64,000 bases of DNA from Chitinophaga fulva (GCF_012927205.1 NZ_JABBGC010000004.1:248001-312000); one strand, 5' to 3'; shown: positions 54,804-63,652, counted from the stretch's first letter. Numbers and translations are program-made. The notes: generated by a model not told the origin, from the sequence alone.

Positions 54804-55604
54804 ATGATTCACTATAAGACGAAGGAAGAAATAGAGCTGATCCGTAAAAGTGCCCTCCTCCTCAGCGCTGCCCTGGCCGAAGTGGCGAAAGCCCTCAAAC
54901 CAGGAATGACCACACTCGATGTAGACGCGGTGGCGGATAAATTTATCGTGGAAAACGGAGCCGTGCCTTCGTTCAAAAACTATAAAGGTTTCCCCAATGC
55001 CTGCTGTATTTCAGTGAACGAGGCAGTAGTACACGGTATTCCCAATAAACACGTCCTGAAAGACGGTGATATCCTCACGGTGGACGTAGGCGTGTATATG
55101 AACGGTTTCCATGCTGACAGTGCCTATACTTTCGCCATTGGCAACGTGCCGGAGAATGTACGCCGCCTCATGGCTGCTACCAAAGCTTCTCTCTATAAAG
55201 GCATCGAAAAAGCCATTATTGGCAACCGTATCGGCGATATTTCCTACGCGATCCAGGAATATACCGAGAAGGAACGGGGTTACGGTGTGGTAAGGGAACT
55301 GGTAGGGCATGGCCTGGGCCGTCACCTCCATGAAGACCCGCAGGTGCCTAATTATGGCAAACGTGGCAGCGGTCCGGTGATAAAAGAAGGCCTGGTCATC
55401 GCCATCGAACCTATGATCAACCTCCGTACCAAGGACGTAGAATACCTGGAAGACGGTTGGACCGTGGTGACACGCGACAGAAGTCCTTCCGTTCACTTTG
55501 AACATACCGTGGCGGTAGGAAAAGGCAAGCCGGATATCCTGTCTTCCTTTACCGAAATCGAAAAAGCGGAAAAAAACAACCCGGAACTGAATACAAATTA
55601 CTAA
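54804..55604 (+). CDS. map: type I methionine aminopeptidase
   Basis: A 266-residue enzyme that removes the starting Met from new proteins. The metal ligands are the two Asp of VDVGVYMNGFHADSAYTFAI, His of GHGLGRHLHEDP and the two Glu of AIEPMINL and FEHTVAV. All are present. The map-infA-rpmJ order is typical of the phylum. Confidence 0.96.
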   Translation: MIHYKTKEEIELIRKSALLLSAALAEVAKALKPGMTTLDVDAVADKFIVENGAVPSFKNYKGFPNACCISVNEAVVHGIPNKHVLKDGDILTVDVGVYMNGFHADSAYTFAIGNVPENVRRLMAATKASLYKGIEKAIIGNRIGDISYAIQEYTEKERGYGVVRELVGHGLGRHLHEDPQVPNYGKRGSGPVIKEGLVIAIEPMINLRTKDVEYLEDGWTVVTRDRSPSVHFEHTVAVGKGKPDILSSFTEIEKAEKNNPELNTNY

Positions 55605-55703
55605 AATATATTAGTGTATTTGGTTAATAGTGAAGGGGTTTTAAATAGCGATTGACTGGCATGAATGACCGGATCGGCAATATTAATAATAATTAAGGGA
55701 AAT

Positions 55704-55735
55704 TTTTCTATTTCAAAAGATAAATGCTATCTTTG
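55704..55735 (+). promoter_or_regulatory. promoter of infA
   Basis: TTTT (55704-55707), 20 bases, TATCTTTG (55728-55735), 17 bases before the infA ATG. It can drive infA-rpmJ-rpsM and beyond independently of the upstream genes. Confidence 0.78.
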
Positions 55736-55752
55736 CAGTCCTAAAAATTTTT

Positions 55753-55971
55753 ATGGCAAAACAGGCACTCATTAAACAGGATGGAATTATATTAGAAGCC
55801 TTGTCAAACGCTATGTTCCGTGTAAAACTGGAAAATGGGCACGAGATCCTGGCCACCATTTCTGGAAAAATGAGAATGCACTACATACGCATTCTGCCAG
55901 GAGATAAGGTGGGAGTGGAGATGAGCCCATACGATTTGTCAAGGGGCCGTATAATTTTCAGATACAAATAG
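55753..55971 (+). CDS. infA: translation initiation factor IF-1
   Basis: A 72-residue OB-fold protein that binds the ribosomal A site at initiation. GIILEALSNAMFRVKLENGH and YIRILPGDKVGVEMSPYDLS are diagnostic. Confidence 0.97.
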   Translation: MAKQALIKQDGIILEALSNAMFRVKLENGHEILATISGKMRMHYIRILPGDKVGVEMSPYDLSRGRIIFRYK

Positions 55972-56041
55972 GCGGGACCCGGATTCGTGCATTAAGGCAG
56001 ATAAATTAACAAAAAATATAACCTTTTATAAAATAATCATC

Positions 56042-56158
56042 ATGAAGGTAAGAGCTGCAATCAAAAAAAGAAGTGCGGATTGTAAAATAGTTCGTAGAAA
56101 AGGTGTTCTGTTGGTGATCAACAAAAAGAACCCTCGTTTCAAACAACGTCAGGGATAA
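56042..56158 (+). CDS. rpmJ: 50S ribosomal protein L36
   Basis: A 38-residue L36, below the cut-off of usual ORF lists. The sequence runs MKVRAAIKKRSADCKIVRRK to NPRFKQRQG. It has a single Cys rather than the zinc C-C-C-H set, so it is of the zinc-free type. Confidence 0.95.
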   Translation: MKVRAAIKKRSADCKIVRRKGVLLVINKKNPRFKQRQG

Positions 56159-56216
56159 TCTATTCCCCCACGGAATTTGATTTTTTAATCAGAATCATAA
56201 AATCTAAAATATAAAT

Positions 56217-56597
56217 ATGGCACGTATAGCCGGTATAGATCTTCCTAAAAATAAAAGAGGAGAAATTGGCCTCACCTATATTTTTGGTATAGGCCGTTCT
56301 ACCGCCCAATATATCCTGAACAAGGCGGAAATTGATGTAAACAAGAAAGTGAAGGATTGGAATGACGATGATCAAGCTGCCATCCGTAACATTATCAACG
56401 GCGAGTTTAAGGTAGAGGGTCAACTGCGTTCTGAAGTACAAATGAATATCAAGCGTCTGCTGGATATCGCTTGCTACCGTGGTCTGCGTCACAGGAAAGG
56501 CTTACCGGTAAGAGGTCAGCGTACACGTACCAACAGCCGTACCCGCAAAGGTAAACGTAAGACAGTGGCTGGTAAGAAAAAAGCAACTAAGAAATAA
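56217..56597 (+). CDS. rpsM: 30S ribosomal protein S13
   Basis: A 126-residue S13 of the 30S head. ARIAGIDLPKNKRGEIGLTY and the C-terminal RHRKGLPVRGQRTRTNSRTR are diagnostic. A gap of 111 bases with a 9-bp repeat (ATCCCAAAT / ATTTGGGAT) precedes rpsK. Confidence 0.97.
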   Translation: MARIAGIDLPKNKRGEIGLTYIFGIGRSTAQYILNKAEIDVNKKVKDWNDDDQAAIRNIINGEFKVEGQLRSEVQMNIKRLLDIACYRGLRHRKGLPVRGQRTRTNSRTRKGKRKTVAGKKKATKK

Positions 56598-56708
56598 TAA
56601 CTAATCCCAGGTTGGAATCCCAAATTCCCAAACGAGGGGTTTGGTTTCGATGTCAACAGGATCGGAAGATTTGGGATCTGGAATTTCATATTTGGAATTT
56701 AAATCATT

Positions 56709-57110
56709 ATGGCAAAAGCAAATAATACAAAAACTGCTGCTAGTAAAAAAAGGGTAGTAAAAGTAGACAACTACGGAGACGTACACATCTCCGCCAGCTT
56801 CAATAACATCATTGTGAGCATCACCAACAAGCACGGTCAGGTTATTTCCTGGTCTTCTGCTGGTAAAATGGGCTTCAGAGGTTCTAAAAAGAACACTCCG
56901 TACGCTGCTCAGCTGGCTGCGCAGGATGCTGCTAAAGTTGCTATGGACGCCGGTCTGAAAAGAGCAGATGTATTTGTAAAAGGCCCAGGAGCAGGTCGTG
57001 AGAGCGCTATCCGTGCTATCGCTAACTCCGGTATCGAAGTGAGCATGATTAAAGACGTTACGCCTTTACCGCACAACGGTTGCCGTCCTCCCAAGAAAAG
57101 AAGAGTATAG
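56709..57110 (+). CDS. rpsK: 30S ribosomal protein S11
   Basis: A 133-residue S11 on the 30S platform. VHISASFNNIIVSITNKHGQ and the C-terminal IKDVTPLPHNGCRPPKKRRV are diagnostic. Confidence 0.97.
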   Translation: MAKANNTKTAASKKRVVKVDNYGDVHISASFNNIIVSITNKHGQVISWSSAGKMGFRGSKKNTPYAAQLAAQDAAKVAMDAGLKRADVFVKGPGAGRESAIRAIANSGIEVSMIKDVTPLPHNGCRPPKKRRV

Positions 57111-57129
57111 TCAGCTATCATAACAGATT

Positions 57130-57165
57130 CCAGATACCGGACTTCCATAGAAGTTGGGTATCTGG
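57130..57165 (+). promoter_or_regulatory. hairpin between rpsK and rpsD
   Basis: CCAGATACC-GG-ACTTC, CATA loop, GAAGT-TG-GGTATCTGG: a 14-bp stem with an internal mismatch. No U-run, 100 bases before rpsD. S4 represses its operon in enteric bacteria; this hairpin is a candidate site, untested. Confidence 0.5.
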
Positions 57166-57264
57166 ACTTTGTAATTTATATTTATAATTGGGTGTATGAT
57201 CAGGTTTTCAGATTTTTTGAAGAGCATACATCATTAACTAAAAAATCTAACTTATATTTAAATC

Positions 57265-57870
57265 ATGGCAAGGTATACAGGCCCAAAGACCAAAATTTCC
57301 AGAATTTTTGGCGAACCTATCTTAGGTAATGGTAAATACTTAGGTAAAAACAGTAACCCTCCGGGTCAGCACGGTGCTAACCGCAAACGTAAACAACTGG
57401 GCGAATATGCACTGCAGCTGAGAGAAAAACAGAAAGCCAAATACACTTATGGCCTGCTGGAAAAACAATTCCGCAACCTGTTCGACGAAGCTACCCGCAG
57501 AAAAGGCGTTGCCGGTGAAGTATTGATCAAACTGCTGGAAGCACGTCTGGACAACACCGTTTTCCGTCTGGGTATCGCTCCTTCCCGCCCTGCTGCCCGT
57601 CAGCTGGTATCCCACAAACACATCACCGTTAACGGTACTGTGGTAAACACACCTTCTTTCCAACTGAAACCAGGTGACGTTATCAGCCTGAAAAACAAAA
57701 CTGCCAACAATACCGCTCTCACCAGCGTTATTCGTGGTAAAAATCCTAAATTCAGCTGGCTGGATTGGAATGAAAAAGAAATGAAAGGCGTATTCATTGC
57801 TTATCCTGAGAGAGAGAGCGTTCCTGAAAATATCAAGGAACAACTGATTGTAGAATTGTACTCTAAGTAA
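57265..57870 (+). CDS. rpsD: 30S ribosomal protein S4
   Basis: A 201-residue S4, a primary 16S rRNA binder. ARYTGPKTKISRIFGEPILG and the S4 domain (PSRPAARQLVSHKHITVNG, with VNTPSFQLKPGDVISLKN) are present. The N-terminal zinc Cys set of some S4 forms is absent. Confidence 0.97.
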   Translation: MARYTGPKTKISRIFGEPILGNGKYLGKNSNPPGQHGANRKRKQLGEYALQLREKQKAKYTYGLLEKQFRNLFDEATRRKGVAGEVLIKLLEARLDNTVFRLGIAPSRPAARQLVSHKHITVNGTVVNTPSFQLKPGDVISLKNKTANNTALTSVIRGKNPKFSWLDWNEKEMKGVFIAYPERESVPENIKEQLIVELYSK

Positions 57871-57937
57871 TAAATATTAGTCCATGGCTATGGCCATGGA
57901 CTAACTTCATATTTAAACTAATAAATCTATCATATCA

Positions 57938-58933
57938 ATGGCAATTTTAAATTTCCAGAAACCTGATAAGATCGTATTGCAGAAGTCTACCGACTTTGAA
58001 GCTCAATTCGAATTCCGTCCATTAGAACCAGGTTATGCTGTGACTATCGGTAATGCGTTGCGTCGCGTACTGTTGTCTTCTTTGGAGGGCTATGCCATTG
58101 TGGGTATAAAAATTGAAGGCGCCGATCACGAATTCGCTACACTCAGAGGGGTTACCGAAGACGTTACAGAGATCATCCTGAACCTGAAACAGGTTCGTTT
58201 CAAGAAGATCGCTGAAAACGACGTAACGAACGAAAAGATTACCCTGTCCATCAAAGGCAAAACAGAATTTCGCGCTGACATGATCGAAAAAGCCACCAGC
58301 GCTTTCCAGATCATGAATCCGGAACTGCTGATCTGCACCCTGGACCCTTCTGCCAAACTGGATATCGAACTGACTATCGGCAAAGGCCGCGGTTACGTGC
58401 CAGCAGAGGAAAATAAACCCAAAGATGCAGTATTCGGCTACATCGCTATCGACTCTATCTTTACGCCTATCAAAAACGTAAAGTACAGCATAGAAAATAC
58501 CCGTGTGGAACAAAAAACTGACTATGAGAAACTCATCATGGAGGTTGTCACAGACGGTACCATCCACCCGGAAGAAGCAGTAAAACAAGCTTCCCGTATC
58601 CTCATTCAGCACCTGATGATCATCACCGATGAAAACATCAGCTTTGATACCAAAGACGCTGAAAAAGAAGATGTAGTGGACGAACAAACACTGCAACTGC
58701 GTAAGATCCTGAAAACACCACTGGAAGATCTCGATCTGAGCGTGCGTGCATTCAACTGTCTGAAAGCAGCGAAAATCAACTCCCTGAGCGAACTGGTACA
58801 ATACGAACAGGAAGAACTGATGAAGTTCAGAAACTTCGGCCAGAAATCCCTCAGCGAAATCGAACAAGTGCTCGGCGAAAGAGGCCTGCACTTCGGTATG
58901 GACCTGTCCAAACTGAAACTCGAAGAAGAATAG
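57938..58933 (+). CDS. rpoA: RNA polymerase alpha subunit
   Basis: A 331-residue alpha subunit. The N-terminal dimer domain (EFRPLEPGYAVTIGNALRRV) nucleates polymerase assembly and the C-terminal domain (DLDLSVRAFNCLKAAKINSL, then LGERGLHFGMDL) contacts DNA and activators. Confidence 0.97.
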   Translation: MAILNFQKPDKIVLQKSTDFEAQFEFRPLEPGYAVTIGNALRRVLLSSLEGYAIVGIKIEGADHEFATLRGVTEDVTEIILNLKQVRFKKIAENDVTNEKITLSIKGKTEFRADMIEKATSAFQIMNPELLICTLDPSAKLDIELTIGKGRGYVPAEENKPKDAVFGYIAIDSIFTPIKNVKYSIENTRVEQKTDYEKLIMEVVTDGTIHPEEAVKQASRILIQHLMIITDENISFDTKDAEKEDVVDEQTLQLRKILKTPLEDLDLSVRAFNCLKAAKINSLSELVQYEQEELMKFRNFGQKSLSEIEQVLGERGLHFGMDLSKLKLEEE

Positions 58934-59043
58934 TCAAACAATACTGATGCCTTGCAGATGACTTCATCCGGCAAGGCATCTCTTTTTTTAATACAGTACC
59001 TTACAATTCCTGACACGGTGTAAGGGGTAAAACAACAAATGTC

Positions 59044-59538
59044 ATGCGTCACGGAGTTAAATTAAACAAATTAAGCAGAACTGCTTCCCACCGTAAAGCC
59101 CTGATGTCCAATCTGGCTTGCGAACTGATCAGCCACAAACGTATCACCACTACCCTCGCAAAAGCGAAAGCACTGCGTGTTTACGTTGAACCACTGCTCA
59201 CAAGAGGCAAAAACGATACTACCCACAACCGTAGAATCGTGTTCAGCTACCTGCAGGACAAAGAAGCTATCAAAGAACTGTTCGGTGCGATCAGTGAGAA
59301 AATAGCTAGCCGTCCTGGTGGTTACACCCGTATCATTAAGCTGGGTAAACGTCATGGGGATAACGCAGAAGTTGCCCTGATCGAGCTGGTTGATTTCAAC
59401 GAAATCTACGGTGCTCCGACAGAAAAAGCTGCTGCTAAGAAAACCCGTCGTGCCGGTGGTGCTAAAAAGAAAGCTGACGCTGCTGCTCCTGCTGCAGAAA
59501 AAGCTGCCGATACCACTGAAGAGAAATCAGCTGAGTAA
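59044..59538 (+). CDS. rplQ: 50S ribosomal protein L17 with Ala/Lys-rich tail
   Basis: A 164-residue L17. MRHGVKLNKLSRTASHRKAL and ARTTLAKAKALRVYVEPLLT-like block (here TTLAKAKALRVYVEPLLTRG) are standard. The last 40 residues (KAAAKKTRRAGGAKKKADAA and on) are a low-complexity extension not in short L17s. The operon ends in the terminator at 59558. Confidence 0.95.
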   Translation: MRHGVKLNKLSRTASHRKALMSNLACELISHKRITTTLAKAKALRVYVEPLLTRGKNDTTHNRRIVFSYLQDKEAIKELFGAISEKIASRPGGYTRIIKLGKRHGDNAEVALIELVDFNEIYGAPTEKAAAKKTRRAGGAKKKADAAAPAAEKAADTTEEKSAE

Positions 59539-59557
59539 TCGTACTTTACGATACACA

Positions 59558-59588
59558 AAAGGACAAAGCCCCGCTTTGTCCTTTTTTT
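59558..59588 (+). terminator. rho-independent terminator of the alpha operon
   Basis: AAAGGACAAAGC / GCTTTGTCCTTT with a CCC loop and a T-run; 19 bases after the rplQ stop. Confidence 0.92.
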
Positions 59589-59667
59589 ATGTCTAAATAA
59601 ATATATTTATTTTGTAATATTATGTTGTATTTCCCTACGGGGAATAACCAACACCTAATCATTGCCT

Positions 59668-60492
59668 ATGAAATACCTGCTTTGCGGGAGCTGTTCGCAT
59701 GCTAATCCCCTGAAATCCGAATACCTCACTTTTTGTGACCAATGCGGCAAAAAACTGCCCAATACTTTCGCTGACTGGCGAAAACTCCACCCAATGGGCT
59801 CTTACATGGAATATCAACAAACGGTGGGCATCTCCATAAAGGAAAAAAAGCCCAACCGCACTTCCTCCTGGGTCAAAAGACAATTGCAGCCGGCCAATAA
59901 AGGCAAGGTCATCGTGTTTTTCTCCCTGGTACTGGTACTGCTGGCCACTGCCGGCACACTGTTTGGCAAAAGGGCAGTATTTACGCTGCTGTACGCTAAA
60001 GTGCCTAAGTCATATCTCTATTCCAGCTGGCAAACGGCCACTATCGGCCGTCAGGCACTGGAAATAAGCACACCGGTAAAGCTGTGGATACATGACCAGC
60101 CACTGGCGCCGGATATCGCTAAAGTGACGGAATATGCCAAAAGCTACAGGAATGAGGACGGTGGCGGCATCCGAATCACGGTGAATATGTACAGTTATTT
60201 TGAAAATGTGGCCAACACGCTCGAAAACGCCAAAGAGGACAGTCACCAGGCGATGGAACAGGATGACCTGTCTGATATCCATGCCAAATCCATCCCTGTG
60301 CTGATTTCCGGTATACAGGGCCAGCTGGAGGAAGGTAACTACCTGTATAAAGGCGGTATCCGGCTGGCATTCCAGAACCTGGTGGTGGTAAAAGGGGCCA
60401 ACCGTTGGGAGATACTGATCCACTATCGGGATGACGACCCCATCGGTCCACAAGTGGCCCAGCGCGTGCTTAAATCAGTAAAAATTAAATAA
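59668..60492 (+). CDS. zinc-ribbon membrane-anchored protein, unknown function
   Basis: A 274-residue protein. It opens with a zinc ribbon (CGSC and CDQC, with LSEYLTFCDQCGKK), has one membrane helix at about residues 85-105 (VIVFFSLVLVLLATAGTLFG) and a C-terminal region of about 165 residues on the other side of the membrane. Start chosen at the ATG at 59668 over a TTG. No family is recognised. It lies between the ribosomal terminator and the carA promoter. Confidence 0.78.
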   Translation: MKYLLCGSCSHANPLKSEYLTFCDQCGKKLPNTFADWRKLHPMGSYMEYQQTVGISIKEKKPNRTSSWVKRQLQPANKGKVIVFFSLVLVLLATAGTLFGKRAVFTLLYAKVPKSYLYSSWQTATIGRQALEISTPVKLWIHDQPLAPDIAKVTEYAKSYRNEDGGGIRITVNMYSYFENVANTLENAKEDSHQAMEQDDLSDIHAKSIPVLISGIQGQLEEGNYLYKGGIRLAFQNLVVVKGANRWEILIHYRDDDPIGPQVAQRVLKSVKIK

Positions 60493-60538
60493 CCGGGGCA
60501 GAAAGCAAAAAAAATCTGTAATTAAACCTTGCATTTCA

Positions 60539-60546
60539 TAACTTTG
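60539..60546 (+). promoter_or_regulatory. carA promoter -7 box TAACTTTG
   Basis: TAACTTTG followed by GCACGG. The next feature downstream is a terminator-like hairpin (60564-60599), then the carA ATG at 60629. Confidence 0.65.
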
Positions 60547-60563
60547 CACGGTTTTTTATCCGA

Positions 60564-60599
60564 ACCTTCAGGGCGTACTAACCCTTGAAGGTTTTTTTT
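60564..60599 (+). terminator. terminator-like hairpin in the carA leader
   Basis: ACCTTCAGGG / CCCTTGAAGGT (one bulge) with an 8-base loop and eight T. It starts about 18 bases past the -7 box and ends 29 bases before carA, so it is a candidate attenuator. Confidence 0.7.
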
Positions 60600-60628
60600 A
60601 AAATATAAAACAAGAACAGATACCAGAA

Positions 60629-61741
60629 ATGCCTCAGACAAGAACCATCCAGCCTGCCATACTGTTGCTCGACGACGGTACGGTTTTTCAGGGAAAAGCT
60701 TTTGGGAAAATTGGCACTGCCGCCGGTGAATTAGCTTTCAATACCGGTATGACGGGTTACCAGGAAGTGTTTACAGACCCTTCTTACAAAGGACAGGTAC
60801 TTATCATGAACAACTGCTATATCGGCAACTACGGCACCCGTAAAGAGGACGTAGAAAGCGGCAGTGTTAAGATAAGTGGTCTGATTGCGAAAAATATCGC
60901 GTACAACTATTCCAGAAAGATGGCAGACGAATCGCTGGAAAAGTTCCTGACCGATAATAACCTGGTAGCCATCTATGATGTAGATACCCGCGCGCTGGTT
61001 TCCCATATCCGCAGCAAAGGTGCGATGAACTGCATCATCTCCTCCGAAATCCTGGATGTAGAACAGCTGAAAGCTCAGCTGGCCCAGGTACCTTCCATGG
61101 AGGGACTGGCACTCTGCCAGGAAGTGACGACTGCAGAGCCTTATTATGTAGGCAATCCGGACGCAGAAATCCGTATTGCAGTGATGGACAACGGCGTGAA
61201 AAGAAACATGCTGAAATGCCTGTCCGACAAGGGCGCGTACCTGAAAGTATTCCCAACGGATACCAAATTTGAAGTATGCGAAGAATTTAAGCCACACGCT
61301 TATTTCATCTCCAACGGCCCCGGCGATCCGGCTCCGCTGAAGTATGCAGTGGAAACCGTGAAACAAATCCTGGCTGCTGAAAGACCGATGTTCGGCATCT
61401 GTCTCGGCCACCAGCTGCTGGCACTGGCCAACGGTATCCCAACTTACAAAATGCACCACGGTCACCGCGGTCTGAACCATCCGGTTAAAAACCTGAAAAC
61501 CGGTCTGTGTGAAATCACTACCCAGAACCACGGTTTTGCAGTAGATGCTGCAGCGATCGCCGCCAGTGAACAGGTGGAAGTTACGCACATCAACCTGAAC
61601 GATAATACCGTAGAAGGTATCCGTATCAAGAACAAACCAGCTTTCTCCGTGCAATATCACCCGGAAAGCACACCTGGTCCGTTCGACTCCCGCTATCTGT
61701 TCGATGATTTCTTCGAAATGATCAAGGCAAACAAAAAATAA
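60629..61741 (+). CDS. carA: carbamoyl-phosphate synthase small subunit
   Basis: A 370-residue glutaminase subunit that supplies ammonia to CarB for arginine and pyrimidine synthesis. The N-terminal domain has LAFNTGMTGYQEVFTDPSYK. The class I glutaminase domain has nucleophile Cys in MFGICLGHQLLALANG and the His-Glu pair in QYHPESTPGPFDS; all three are present. carB is not in the window. Leader hairpin at 60564 suggests attenuation control. Confidence 0.96.
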   Translation: MPQTRTIQPAILLLDDGTVFQGKAFGKIGTAAGELAFNTGMTGYQEVFTDPSYKGQVLIMNNCYIGNYGTRKEDVESGSVKISGLIAKNIAYNYSRKMADESLEKFLTDNNLVAIYDVDTRALVSHIRSKGAMNCIISSEILDVEQLKAQLAQVPSMEGLALCQEVTTAEPYYVGNPDAEIRIAVMDNGVKRNMLKCLSDKGAYLKVFPTDTKFEVCEEFKPHAYFISNGPGDPAPLKYAVETVKQILAAERPMFGICLGHQLLALANGIPTYKMHHGHRGLNHPVKNLKTGLCEITTQNHGFAVDAAAIAASEQVEVTHINLNDNTVEGIRIKNKPAFSVQYHPESTPGPFDSRYLFDDFFEMIKANKK

Positions 61742-61775
61742 GAGACAGGTTTAACAAGACTGGAATATAATGGAG

Positions 61776-61827
61776 ACGGTCCCGAGGAATCGGGACCGTT
61801 GCATTTTAAAATTCCACGTTATGAAAA
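61776..61827 (+). repeat. hairpin-plus-tail module, copy 1
   Basis: ACGGTCCCGA / TCGGGACCGT (GGAA loop) followed by AAATTCCACGTTATGAAAA (61809-61827). The second copy (62005-62055) has an entirely different stem sequence but the same 19-nt tail. Copy 1 lies just after carA and is probably its terminator. Confidence 0.7.
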
Positions 61828-62004
61828 CAAACGAAAATACTATGCAACTAGGCATTAGCTTTTCCGCCGTTTTATTACATAACAATATTATAAAAAAAAG
61901 GTGTGTAATGTTGAATCGGAGTGGTGAAAATTTTAGCAAACAAGACTAAAATGAGGATTTTCGGCAGTTTCAGACTGAAAACCGGCATATAAGGACAAAA
62001 AAAT
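61828..62004. other. gap between two modules, no supported gene
   Basis: A 42-codon frame from 61821 (MKTNENTMQLGISFSAVLLH and on) crosses it; its ATG is inside the conserved tail of module 1, but in module 2 the same ATG is followed after three codons by a stop, so coding is unlikely. Confidence 0.5.
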
Positions 62005-62055
62005 ACGGCTCTGTGATCAGAGCCGTTTGCCTTTATAAATTCCACGTTATGAAAA
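62005..62055 (+). repeat. hairpin-plus-tail module, copy 2
   Basis: ACGGCTCTG / CAGAGCCGT (TGAT loop), then TTGCCTTTAT and AAATTCCACGTTATGAAAA (62037-62055). Same layout as copy 1 at 61776. Confidence 0.7.
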
Positions 62056-62427
62056 ACTGATACAAAAATACGATATTTTGCTAAAACGTTTTAGTAAGCT
62101 TTATACTTTTTACAGATTACTGATAATTCTCTTGCTGTAATGTGATCCAAAGTTCGCTCCAAAAAAACGTTTGTTGAAATTCTCCAGGTTAAATTTTTCT
62201 TAAACAAGTTTAGATTTTGCAATCTATCGTATATGTAAATATTTTTATTTCTGTTTATTTTTGCGTCTTTTGTTGTTTGTACATCAAATATACAAAAGAA
62301 AACATGAAAAAACCAAGAGGTGAATGTTAAAAAATGATGAATTCGGCAAATAAAACATATATATAATTAAATATAATGTGATTTGCGTTGATCACTTCTC
62401 ATTTCAGCTCCTGGTTTTTTAAATGAA
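62056..62427. other. 372-base gap with one promoter and an 8-codon ORF
   Basis: TATTTTTG at 62256-62263 fits the -7 consensus and lies 40 bases before a tiny frame (MKKPRGEC, 62304-62330). Nothing else is seen. The product, if any, is unknown. Confidence 0.4.
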
Positions 62428-63627
62428 TTATTTGTCCGTACGCCCAGGATATACTTCCAGTGCTTTTTCCAGGCAAACTATTGCATGACGAATGTCGTCA
62501 CGGTTCAGCACATAGGCTAACCGCACTTCCTGTTTTCCCAGCCCTGGGGTAGCGTAAAAGCCGGTCGCCGGAGACATCATCACCGTTTGTTTTTCGTATT
62601 CAAAAGACTCCAGCATCCACTGGCAGAACTTATCGGAGTCATCAATTGGCAGCCGCGCCATGGCATAAAACGCACCACCCGGATTAGGACAGAAAACGCC
62701 CGGGATCTTATTCAGGCCCTCTACCAGCACATCACGGCGGCTCTGGTATTCTGCTTTGATACCATCAAAATAGTCCAGCGGAAGGTCCACTGCGGCTTCA
62801 CCTGCAATCTGTGCAAAGGACGGGGGGCTCAAACGGGCCTGTGCAAACTTCATGGTGGCGTCCAGCACGGACTGGTTCTTGGTCACAAATGCACCAATAC
62901 GGCCTCCACAGGCGCTGTAACGCTTGGAGATCGTGTCCATCAGGATCACATTGTCGTCCATGCCTTCCAGGTTCATAGCAGAGAAGTGGGTGCCCGCGTA
63001 ACAGAATTCGCGGTAAGCCTCATCGGAGAACAGGAACAGGTTGTGTTTCAGGCACAGCTGTTTCAGCACTTCCATTTCTTCTTTGCTGTACAGGTAACCG
63101 GTAGGATTGTTTGGGTTACAGATCAGGATGGCTTTGGTGCGCGGTGTAATAGCTGCCTCAAATGCTTCCATGGCAGGCAGCGCAAAGCCGGTCTCAATAT
63201 TAGCGGTAATAGTCTTGATCTTCACTTCGGCTTCTACGGCAAAACCATTATAGTTGGCGTAGAAAGGCTCCGGTACAATCACTTCGTCGCCCGGATCGAG
63301 GCAGGCCATAAAAGCAAAGACGATAGCTTCAGAACCGCCGGTGGTCACAATGATCTGGTTATGGTTCAAAGAAACATCGAACCGTCCGTAATACTCCACC
63401 AGTTTGCGGCGGTAGCTTTCGTTACCTGCGCTGTGGCTGTATTCCAGGACTTTGAATTCAGAATGACGCACCGCGTCCAGCACCGGTTTCGGGGTCTCGA
63501 TATCGGGCTGGCCGATGTTCAGGTGATATACCTTCACACCTCTTTTCTTAGCTGCTTCGGCGAAGGGAACAAGTTTTCTGATGGGAGAAGGTGGCATCAA
63601 CACACCTCTCTGGCTAATGGTAGGCAT
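62428..63627 (-). CDS. class I/II aminotransferase (aspartate aminotransferase-like)
   Basis: A 399-residue PLP enzyme. NPNNPTGYLYSKEEMEVL and SDEAYREFCY are the fold-type I motifs; the PLP lysine is in DTISKRYSACGGRIGAF, and the substrate-carboxylate Arg is in EVRLAYVLN. It uses 2-oxo acids and amino acids; the specific pair is unknown. Its promoter is a TATCTTTG box at 63653 (minus strand). Confidence 0.93.
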   Translation of the reverse strand: MPTISQRGVLMPPSPIRKLVPFAEAAKKRGVKVYHLNIGQPDIETPKPVLDAVRHSEFKVLEYSHSAGNESYRRKLVEYYGRFDVSLNHNQIIVTTGGSEAIVFAFMACLDPGDEVIVPEPFYANYNGFAVEAEVKIKTITANIETGFALPAMEAFEAAITPRTKAILICNPNNPTGYLYSKEEMEVLKQLCLKHNLFLFSDEAYREFCYAGTHFSAMNLEGMDDNVILMDTISKRYSACGGRIGAFVTKNQSVLDATMKFAQARLSPPSFAQIAGEAAVDLPLDYFDGIKAEYQSRRDVLVEGLNKIPGVFCPNPGGAFYAMARLPIDDSDKFCQWMLESFEYEKQTVMMSPATGFYATPGLGKQEVRLAYVLNRDDIRHAIVCLEKALEVYPGRTDK

Positions 63628-63652
63628 AAAATTGTTTTGATCTTTTGCCCTG

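Noticed and set aside
58022..58891. A 289-codon minus-strand ORF
   Set aside because: Antisense shadow of rpoA.
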